Assembly: GCA_002391195.1 (NCBI GenBank)
Contig: DGRZ01000062.1
Coordinates: 1-7,203 of the forward strand
Length of the DNA: 7,203 bases
Reading direction: 5' to 3'
Source of the DNA: Fibrobacter sp. UBA4375
GTDB lineage: Bacteria; Fibrobacterota; Fibrobacteria; Fibrobacterales; Fibrobacteraceae
Of the stretch, positions 1 through 5,700 are shown piece by piece. Made by a program: the position numbers and the translations under genes. Position 1 is the stretch's first letter; the number at the start of each line of letters is the position of its first letter. The notes beneath the pieces are model-generated. The model saw only the letters and a list, made by a program, of their open reading frames with translations. It did no database searches and was not told where the DNA came from.

Positions 1-27
1 CTGAGCCAGGATCAAACTCTTCATCAA
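1..27 (-). rRNA. rrs: 16S ribosomal RNA, 5' end only
   Basis: Read on the minus strand, bases 20 to 1 are AGAGTTTGATCCTGGCTCAG, the near-universal sequence at E. coli 16S positions 8-27. Aligning the preceding bases with E. coli (AAATTGAAGAG...) puts the mature 5' end at about base 27, give or take a few bases because of one or two differences just upstream. Only the first ~27 nt of the gene are here; the rest of the rRNA operon runs off the left edge. The identification is certain, the exact 5' end is not. Confidence 0.96.
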
Positions 28-171
28 TTTTCAAAGTCTTGGTCCCGTTACTTTAATCACGTTCGTATTGACTTTCCAAGAAAATTCTTGGACCCGTCAC
101 TAAGCACATCTCCGATTCCTTCAATCTTCCCGGCGGCCTCGCGGGCCTCCGCAACCCCCTTTCCGAGGGTG
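28..171 (-). other. rRNA operon leader region
   Basis: This is the transcribed spacer between the predicted rRNA promoter and the mature 16S 5' end, about 140 nt. It contains a short palindrome (CCAAGAA-AA-TTCTTGG, 76-91). A 16-nt motif, TCTTGGwCCCGTyACT, occurs twice as an imperfect direct repeat (37-52 and 86-101, two mismatches). There is a GC-rich stretch at 130-160. Such leaders normally pair with the 3' flank of 16S to form an RNase III processing stem; that partner lies outside the window, so this role is inferred. Short ORFs over this stretch look fortuitous. Confidence 0.7.
29..38 (-). promoter_or_regulatory. boxA-like antitermination element
   Basis: The minus strand reads GACTTTGAAA just before the 16S 5' end. 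This resembles the boxA core (CTTTgAaA type) that recruits NusB/NusE for rRNA antitermination. The position directly beside 16S fits some bacterial leaders. The match is short and degenerate, so this is a suggestion. Confidence 0.35.
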
Positions 172-177
172 AGGCCA

Positions 178-246
178 ATTATAGAACTATTTTTCGCCAC
201 CGGCAAGGGGTTTTCTGAAAATTTTTTCTGTTTTTTAGCTTTTTTT
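178..246 (-). promoter_or_regulatory. rRNA operon promoter with UP-like element
   Basis: On the minus strand, TTGCCG (206-201) and TATAAT (183-178) are separated by exactly 17 bp. The transcription start would fall near base 170-171, after a GC-rich discriminator (GGCCTC), a feature linked to stringent and growth-rate control of rRNA promoters. Directly upstream of the -35 box, bases 211-246 are dominated by A/T runs (A-tracts on the minus strand), as expected for an UP element bound by the RNA polymerase alpha C-terminal domains. The distance to 16S (about 140 nt) is normal for an rRNA leader. Confidence 0.85.
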
Positions 247-293
247 CGCCTCGCACCCCTGGAAACGGGTCGTGAACCACGTAGACCCAAGAC

Positions 294-311
294 TGTCAAC
301 AGGTTGTCAAC
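294..311. repeat. Two TGTCAAC boxes, 11 bp apart
   Basis: TGTCAAC occurs at 294-300 and 305-311, one helical turn apart. On the minus strand each contains TTGACA, a perfect -35 hexamer, but no convincing -10 box lies 16-18 bp downstream of either. They sit about 90 bp upstream of the rRNA -35 box, beyond the A/T-rich stretch, where an activator of the rRNA promoter could bind. They are either a protein-binding site or remnants of an additional upstream promoter. Confidence 0.35.
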
Positions 312-335
312 AAAAAGACGGGGGCGTGCGGCCCC
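312..335 (-). terminator. Weak terminator-like hairpin upstream of the rRNA promoter
   Basis: On the minus strand, GGGGC (335-331) and GCCCC (325-321) can form a 5-bp GC stem with a 5-nt loop, followed three to four bases later by a run of five T (316-312). It could insulate the rRNA promoter from transcripts arriving from the permease operon. The stem is short and the gap to the T-run is not ideal, so confidence is low. Confidence 0.25.
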
Positions 336-339
336 GGCA

Positions 340-360
340 CCCTTCGACTATGCTCAGGGC
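340..360. repeat. Dispersed intergenic repeat motif (CCCTTCGAC...CTCAGGGC)
   Basis: The sequence CCCTTCGACTATGCTCAGGG with near-inverted ends (CCCT/AGGG) is recognisable from intergenic regions of many unrelated bacteria, where close variants recur as dispersed repeats. Only one copy lies in this window, so its repeat nature here rests on general knowledge. No function is assigned. Confidence 0.4.
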
Positions 361-370
361 AGGCCTAGAC

Positions 371-380
371 CGGGGTGACA
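371..380. repeat. Half-copy of the 27-bp intergenic repeat
   Basis: CGGGGTGACA matches the right arm and tail of the full repeat (CGGGGATGAC) with one base missing. A second such half-copy (GCGGGGTGACA) lies at 431-441. Both sit among the two complete copies and look like degenerate remnants of the same element. Confidence 0.4.
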
Positions 381-393
381 AGGGGAAAAGCAA

Positions 394-420
394 GGAGATC
401 CCCGCCTGCGCGGGGATGAC
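394..420. repeat. 27-bp hairpin repeat, copy 1
   Basis: This 27-bp unit is identical to bases 503-529. Its core is an inverted repeat: ATCCCCGC, a 4-nt loop CTGC, then GCGGGGAT, giving an 8-bp GC-rich stem in RNA or single-stranded DNA. Flanks GGAG and GAC are also conserved. Sequences of this type occur as dispersed intergenic repeats in many genomes and often give spurious peptides such as VIPAQAGI when translated. Confidence 0.8.
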
Positions 421-502
421 AAGAGGGGGCGCGGGGTGACAGGGGGAGCGGGCGTTGCGGGCCGGCGATTGAGGCCCGCAGAGGGGGTAGCGGAAGCGGC
501 GA

Positions 503-529
503 GGAGATCCCCGCCTGCGCGGGGATGAC
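503..529. repeat. 27-bp hairpin repeat, copy 2
   Basis: Exact copy of bases 394-420, in the same orientation and 109 bp further on, with the 8-bp stem at 507-514 and 519-526. The identity also reaches slightly into the flanks (GACAAGAG versus GACGAGAC). Two such units close together, between an operon's 3' end and an rRNA promoter, indicate a repeat-tolerant intergenic zone. Confidence 0.8.
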
Positions 530-548
530 GAGACGTATCCAGTGAGCC

Positions 549-657
549 AAAAGCGACTCGTCTTAACGAGTCGTGTTGGCGAAAGCGAGGCGATGTCGTA
601 GATTCAGCTACGAGATTGAGCCGAGCGGTCTGTGAAGCGAGGGGGAGGCTTCCCCCT
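549..657 (-). ncRNA. Three-hairpin intergenic element, candidate small RNA or operon 3' end
   Basis: On the minus strand three stems follow each other: AGGGGGA/TCCCCCT (657-640, 4-nt loop), TCGTAG/CTACGA (613-596, 6-nt loop) and CGACTCGT/ACGAGTCG (573-554, 4-nt loop). The last is followed by C and four T, a weak intrinsic-terminator layout. A TATAAT box lies 5 bp upstream of the first stem. This could be an independent small RNA of about 105 nt, the terminator zone of the permease operon, or a dispersed structured repeat. The hairpins are symmetric enough to read from either strand, and on the plus strand the first is followed by TTTG. The structure is plainly visible; transcription is inferred. 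Confidence 0.35.
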
Positions 658-661
658 TTGT

Positions 662-679
662 ATTATAGACAAATTTGTC
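662..679 (-). promoter_or_regulatory. TATAAT box abutting a 12-bp perfect palindrome
   Basis: The minus strand has TATAAT at 667-662, immediately downstream of the perfect palindrome GACAAATTTGTC (679-668). With a 17-bp spacer the -35 position reads TTCTTG (690-685), a poor match, so a factor-dependent or weak promoter is conceivable. The palindrome would lie in the spacer, as an operator would. It begins 12 bases after the permease stop codon and might instead be part of that gene's 3' untranslated region. Confidence 0.3.
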
Positions 680-690
680 CTAATCAAGAA

Positions 691-1464
691 TTAGACTATC
701 AAATCTACGACTAGGTAGATGGCGAGGGCGATGCTACAGACGCTGATGAAGTTCTCGATGAACTTGTTGCCTTTTTTGCGCTGCAAGAAACTGCCGCAAT
801 AGCCGCCGAACCAAGCTCCTACCGCCATGATGATGGCGATGGGCCAGTCGATCTTGCCCGCGAGTCCGAGAGCGATGGTGCTCATGCAGAGGAACACGGT
901 GGTGAGGGCGTTCTTGAGGGCGTTCACGTGGATAGGGTCGAGGCCGGTGTACCGCGTGAGGCTGAATATCTGGACAAAGCCAACTCCCACCTGGACGATG
1001 CAGCCGTAGATGGCCACACAGCAAAAACCCAGGGCTCCTTTCCAGGTGAGTTTTTCGGGAGGGGTTGCGGGGGGCTTGCCGAAGATGTCTTTGCGAAGGC
1101 GGCTCATGACCACCACGAGGCAGATGACGGCGGCGAGGATGGCCTGGAACGCCTTGTCGCCGATGCGAACCAGGAAGAGGATGCCGATGCAGGCCCCGAC
1201 GATGGTGGGAATCAACAACTGGAAGAAAATTTTCTTGTTGAGGTAGCCGTGACGGGCGAGGTTTGCCACGGAACTGATGTTGCCGATGATGAGACCGATG
1301 CGGTTGGTGCCGTTTGCCACCGTGGCGGGCATGCCGAGAAATATCATAATGGGCAGACTCAGGGTGCTTCCGCCCCCTGCGATGCTGTTGATGAGGCTAA
1401 CGATTGCGCCGAGCACGAAAAAAGCGGGATACTGGCCGTATTCCCACCAGGTGGCGTCCATCAT
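691..1464 (-). CDS. TSUP (TauE/SafE, DUF81) family membrane permease
   Basis: The 257-aa product is an integral inner-membrane protein with about eight hydrophobic segments (roughly residues 12-33, 36-62, 80-99, 104-121, 143-165, 185-202, 206-226, 237-256). It shows the two-fold internal repeat of the TSUP family. The first half carries GGGS (30-33) and ATVANGTNRIG (47-57). The second half has the matching QVGVGF region (158-163) and HVNALKNALT (179-188). Length is normal for TSUP. Known members move sulfite, sulfonates, thiosulfate or other small sulfur or organic anions; the substrate here cannot be read from sequence. The ATG overlaps the TGA of the upstream lipoprotein gene (ATGA), implying translational coupling, and an AAGGA Shine-Dalgarno lies 9 nt upstream. 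A second ATG follows immediately (1461), so the exact start is uncertain by one codon. It is the last gene of the PBP operon; why a transporter is coupled to cell-wall genes is unclear. Confidence 0.9.
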   Translation of the reverse strand: MMDATWWEYGQYPAFFVLGAIVSLINSIAGGGSTLSLPIMIFLGMPATVANGTNRIGLIIGNISSVANLARHGYLNKKIFFQLLIPTIVGACIGILFLVRIGDKAFQAILAAVICLVVVMSRLRKDIFGKPPATPPEKLTWKGALGFCCVAIYGCIVQVGVGFVQIFSLTRYTGLDPIHVNALKNALTTVFLCMSTIALGLAGKIDWPIAIIMAVGAWFGGYCGSFLQRKKGNKFIENFISVCSIALAIYLVVDLIV

Positions 1465-2750
1465 TTGGCAAGTTCCTTTTTCAGAAATTCCATGTTGTCG
1501 AGAACCTTCTGCTTTTGGCTATAGTCGGGGTATTCCACCAGGCAGTTGTCCAGGGAATCGATGGCATCCTTGAGCAGGGACTTTTTGTTCTGTTCATCTT
1601 TTTGCTTTTGGGACTTGGTGAACAGCTGGCTTGTCACCTTGCGCTGCTTGTTGCAGTAGGCGTCAGCCAGGGCGTTGTATTTTTCGAGGGCCTGCTGACG
1701 CAAGTTGCTGAACATTAACTTGTTCAAAAGCTCCTTGGCCTGGGGGAATTTTTCTTGACGGGTCAGGGTGTCGGCCTGGGCGAGGGCCTGGGCGGGGTCG
1801 TGCTTTGCCCAGTAATCCTTGGCCACGGAATCGGCGATGGCGGCAAGTTCTGCGATTCTTGCGGCGAGGGCTACGGTCTGCAGGGAATCTTCGAAGTCCC
1901 GGTAGCGCAACAGGAACTCTTTCAGCTTTGCCTGGGCCGCATTGAATTCGGCATGGCCTTCGGCAAGAACCCTGATTTCGGAAAGTTCGCGGCGGGCCTT
2001 TTGCAAGGTGTTGGTGTAAGCCAGCTTTTTCTGTTCGCCAGCCCATGCCACTAGAGAGTCGCCAGGAGCGAGGGCTATGAGGCTGTCGGCGGTTTCGGCC
2101 ACAAGGCTGTAGGCGGACTGGGCCCGGTTCATGTTCTGGATTTTAAGGACCATGGGGTCGAACTGCTTGGACTTTTCGGCGCGGGTCTTGCCGAACTCGT
2201 TGAGCAGGGAATCGGCGCGACGCTCCCACTGGAGCCAGAGGGGCTTGATGACGCGGAAACGCTCCAGGTAGGCGGTGGCGGAATCGGTGTAGCCTGCACG
2301 GTACAGGGAGTCGGCGAAGGCGAAGACCTCATCGACCAGGGCGGGAAACGCCATGTAGGGGTCCAGAGGCCGCGATGCTGTTTCAGCGGGCTGGTTCATG
2401 CTCTGAACGCCGGTTTGATCTGCGCCGAACTGGGCCGACGATGTTTCTACCCCGGGGATGTTCTCGGGTGTGGAAAGACGGTAGTTGTCCAGCTGCTGGG
2501 AGTTGAACATGACTGCGGACTGCTGAGCCGCCTGTTGTCCAGAAGGCCTCGATTTTGCGGAGGAAGGTGCGACCGACTCGGACGAAGGTTGCTCCGTCGC
2601 AGCGGCAGGTGCGAACGCTTCCAAAGCAGGTGCGGACGTTTCTGAAGCTTGCGAGGAAGGCCCATTCTCAGGCGAGGACGGTGCCGGGGCCGTTCCTGCG
2701 CAGGCGGCAAGGAGCGAGAGAAAAAGTGCAGATGCAAGCAGTCGTTTCAT
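1461..2750 (-). CDS. Outer-membrane-type lipoprotein with TPR-like helical repeats; candidate PBP activator
   Basis: The 429-aa protein starts MKRLLASALF and has a clear type II signal peptide with lipobox LAAC, giving lipidated Cys17. No Asp follows at +2 (Ala), consistent with the outer membrane if the E. coli sorting rule holds. Residues 18 to about 128 are a Ser/Pro/Ala/Glu/Gln-rich, probably disordered linker. Residues ~129-429 are predominantly charged amphipathic helix, with TPR-like helix pairs around 142-168, 321-347 and 392-427 (for example EYPDYSQKQKVLDNMEFLKKEL). I chose ATG at 2750, not the in-frame TTG two codons earlier, because Met-Lys-Arg makes a standard signal peptide. No good Shine-Dalgarno is visible. 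It begins 18 nt after the class A PBP stop and overlaps the permease start by 4 bp. I do not recognise a named family. Position and architecture recall LpoA and LpoP, TPR-containing lipoproteins that stimulate class A PBPs, but this is inference. A generic TPR lipoprotein is the alternative. Confidence 0.85.
   Translation of the reverse strand: MKRLLASALFLSLLAACAGTAPAPSSPENGPSSQASETSAPALEAFAPAAATEQPSSESVAPSSAKSRPSGQQAAQQSAVMFNSQQLDNYRLSTPENIPGVETSSAQFGADQTGVQSMNQPAETASRPLDPYMAFPALVDEVFAFADSLYRAGYTDSATAYLERFRVIKPLWLQWERRADSLLNEFGKTRAEKSKQFDPMVLKIQNMNRAQSAYSLVAETADSLIALAPGDSLVAWAGEQKKLAYTNTLQKARRELSEIRVLAEGHAEFNAAQAKLKEFLLRYRDFEDSLQTVALAARIAELAAIADSVAKDYWAKHDPAQALAQADTLTRQEKFPQAKELLNKLMFSNLRQQALEKYNALADAYCNKQRKVTSQLFTKSQKQKDEQNKKSLLKDAIDSLDNCLVEYPDYSQKQKVLDNMEFLKKELAK
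1474..1478 (-). promoter_or_regulatory. Ribosome binding site of the permease gene
   Basis: AAGGA on the minus strand, 9 nt before the ATG at 1464, lies inside the last codons of the lipoprotein gene. It supports translation starting at the overlapping ATGATG pair, and is the only clear Shine-Dalgarno seen among the three operon genes. Confidence 0.6.
2584..2609 (-). repeat. Linker repeat shared with the neighbouring PBP gene
   Basis: This 26-bp stretch in the lipoprotein's linker codes for part of APAAATEQPS. Its 24 bp at 2586-2609 are identical to 2874-2897 in the PBP gene, and the full 26 bp match 2911-2936 there with two mismatches. A shorter related repeat (GCAGGTGCGrACG) occurs twice next to it at 2605-2617 and 2626-2638. 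Identity at the DNA level, in the same reading frame and orientation, suggests duplication or gene conversion between the two adjacent genes. Confidence 0.75.
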
Positions 2751-2768
2751 AGTCAAATTTCTCAGTTT

Positions 2769-5700
2769 TTATTCCCCAGCTTCCAGCGGGACGAAGGCGT
2801 TGTTTCCGTCCAGGTCGGCAGGCAAGTCCCAGTCGTCGTCCTTGGGCATGGCGGCAGGAGCGGGAGTTACCGGAGGTTGCTCCGTCGCAGCGGCAGGAGC
2901 GGGGGCTGCCGAAGGTTGCTCCGTCGTAGCGGCTGGAGCTTGAACGCCGGACGGTTCTGCAGACTCGCCCACCTGTGCGGCCGAAGCTTCGGTCTGTGCA
3001 GCCTCGCCATCTTCGACGGGGACGATGGAAAGCTCCGGCGCGGGTGCAGACTCTGCAGAGGCTGCGCTATCCGAGGCGGCCTCGGCAACGGCGGCCCTGA
3101 AACCGGGAACCTCCAGCCACGGCAGGGTGCGGCCTGCAGAAGCTTCGGATTCCGGAAGGACAAAGCCCGTCATGGGGTCCACCTTCAGCTCACCCCGCTC
3201 GTTAGGCAGTACCAGCGGGACTTCGCCCGTGGCCAGCATGGAAATGTCGAAGAAGTCGATGTGTTCGGGAATGCCCTGAATGTCAATTTCTTCTTTGGCA
3301 AAGGATGCCCACTGGGGCAGACCGCCAGATGCACCTGCGATGCGGGTGCGTCCCGACTTTAGCGGTTTGTTGTCGTCAAAGCCCACGTAGCTTCCGATAG
3401 CCACTACGGAATCTAGCGCAATGCCGTTCTGTTCGGCCACGTAGGTGGGAAGCGCTCCCATGAAGGCCACGTTGCGGTAATCGTTGGTGGTACCCGTCTT
3501 GCCCATCACCGGGAAACGAAGCGTAGTGGAACGGTCTTCGCTTGAAACAGAAAGGTTTGCCACCTGGCTCCTGGCCGTACCGTTGGTGAACACGGAGCGA
3601 AGCATCACCGCCATCTGGGACGTGACCGTATCGGAAAGCACCTGCTTGGTCTCTACCTCGTTCCTGAAAATCACGCGACCATCACGGTTCTTGATTTCCT
3701 TGATAAAGCATGGGTCGGCCCAGTCGGCATCCAGGCACTTGTAAACCTTCCCGGTGAGCAAGGTCTGGTAGGCAGTGGTGATTTCGCCAAGGGTAATCTC
3801 GTTTACGCCCAGGGGCATGCTGAACACTTTTTGCAGTTTCTGGTGGATACCGATCTCGTTTGCAAAGCGGGCGTATTCCGCCATGGAGAGCGCCCTGCGG
3901 AAATCGGGCCAGTAGCGGAGCTGGCTCAATTCCAGGTAATCCTTTTCGGAATCGACAGGCTCCATCATGGTGGTGAGCCGCTTGAAATCGGCCAGGCTGA
4001 AATTCGGGAAAAGCGTCACCGAATCCATAGGCGGAAGCGTGGCCTCTACATCGGGGTCCAAGCTCTTGGCTTCGCGGGCACGCAAAATTTCGGCGTAGTT
4101 CTTGTAGTTGTGGTTCAAGTACCTGATGAGAGTCTCGTCTTTCTTGGCCTGTTTGACGCCTATATCCGTAAAGGTTCCGTAGCGCAGGTTCAGCACCGCA
4201 CGAGCGCGGGCGGACTTGCCCTCTAGCCTGTAGCGTTCTGCAAGAGCATCGCGGGCGCGGGTAAACTCGATTTCCCGCTTGGATTCTTCTTTCAGGGTAA
4301 GGCCGAACTTGTCACGAAGCCGCTCAAAATATTCCTTGCGCTCTTCGTCGGCATCTTGGGCAAAGCCGTTCTGGGCCGCCACCTCGGCAAACTCGTTACT
4401 GTCCAACTTGTCTAACAAGTGTTCCAACAGCCAAATGCTGGCGATGTTTTCGGAACGGGTGGTAGCCCAGGCGATGGTCACCACGTCGCCCTTGTTCTTG
4501 TGGTCGGGCCGGGGGAAATAGAACTGGTTCACGTACTGGAACACGTTGAACTCGTTTTCCAGCTCGTCCATGTAGTTCCAGTGGTGTTGCAGGGCCAGCG
4601 CATAGAGCAGGGGTTTCCAGCTGGAGCCCAACTGACGCACCGCCTTGAAGCTGCGGTCATAACCCGTGTTGTGGAAACCGCCCTGGCTTGCAAGCACCAT
4701 GCCGTTCTGGATAGCCACGAGACCGCCCTGCAGCACGGGTTCTGTTTCGATCTTGCAGGGAGCGTAGCCCTCAATCATGTTTTCGTCCAGCACGCTCACC
4801 AGAAGGATTGCTCCCGGTTTCAGCTGGGAGGCGAGAATCTTGTTCACGTCGCCGCCCACCTGGGCTGCAAATTCCTTGACCGCGGCCTCCGTGACGACAC
4901 CCTTCAGCTGGCCAAAGTCCAGCTTCAGGGATTTCAGCTTGCCCTTGTCGTCGTAGAAAACGCTATCTACGGCACCGTAAAGGTAATCGCCCTTGCGGGC
5001 ACTCTGGGCGCGGTTTGCAAACTGGGCCTTGGGGAGCACGAACCCGCCCAACTGCATCTGGAGGTTGCTGATATTGTTCTGCAGGGCACGCTTGGCGGCA
5101 TCCTGACTCCGAGCATCCAGCGTGGTCACGATTTCCAGCTGGGCCTTGCGCCAGTCGTCGATTCCTTCGCCCTCGAAAAGTTCCTTGAAATATTCGCTGT
5201 CCAGGCGCTCTTCCAGCCGCTCCAGCGTGGTGCTCATGCTGAAGCGGAAGTTCCCGTGGTTGAATTCCAGCGGGCTTGCGAGGGCCTTGTCCATGTCCTC
5301 TTGCTCGATGTAGCCTTCTTCTACCATGCGGCCAAGCACGTATTGCAGGCGTTCTGCACCCCGGGCGATAGCCCGGTCACGGCGTTCCTTGTTGCGCTGG
5401 ATAAAGGGGTCGTAGTTGAAGGGGCCCTTCACGGAGCCTGCGATAAAAGCGCATTCAGCCAGGGTCAGGTCCTTCAGTTCCTTGTTGAAGAAATACTGGG
5501 CAGCAATGGCCACACCCTTGCCCGTGCCCGAAACGTGGAACTGGTTCAGGTAGAATTCCAGAATTTCTTCCTTGGAAAAATGCTTTTCCATGCGGAGCGC
5601 GTTGATCAGCTCCTTGCCCTTTTCCTTGACAGAACGTTCCTCGCGGCCAAAGATGTTCTTGACCGCCTGCTGGGTGAGGGTGGAACCGCCCTGCCGCATG

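Noticed and set aside
51..79. A further promoter in the rRNA leader (TTGGAA-17-TTAAAG)
   Set aside because: Weak hexamers within the processed leader. The upstream TTGCCG-17-TATAAT is far stronger.
271..310. A second rRNA promoter built on the TTGACA boxes
   Set aside because: At 16-18 bp spacing the -10 positions read TTCACG, TCTACG or similar, too poor to call.
57..378. Small open frames on both strands in the rRNA leader and promoter
   Set aside because: They overlap the rRNA promoter and leader, and have no ribosome binding site or family resemblance.
394..529. CRISPR array
   Set aside because: Only two full repeat copies with a 109-bp gap, no regular spacers, no cas genes. The units look like dispersed intergenic repeats.
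365..550. A 61-codon minus-strand frame containing VIPAQAGIS and HPRAGGDLL
   Set aside because: These peptides are the typical spurious translation of the 27-bp hairpin repeats.
928..1524. A 198-codon plus-strand open frame across the permease/lipoprotein junction
   Set aside because: Antisense to two well-supported genes, with low-complexity composition and no motif.
2754..2756. TTG start for the lipoprotein
   Set aside because: ATG two codons downstream gives a standard Met-Lys-Arg signal peptide. TTG adds nothing and is a weaker initiator.
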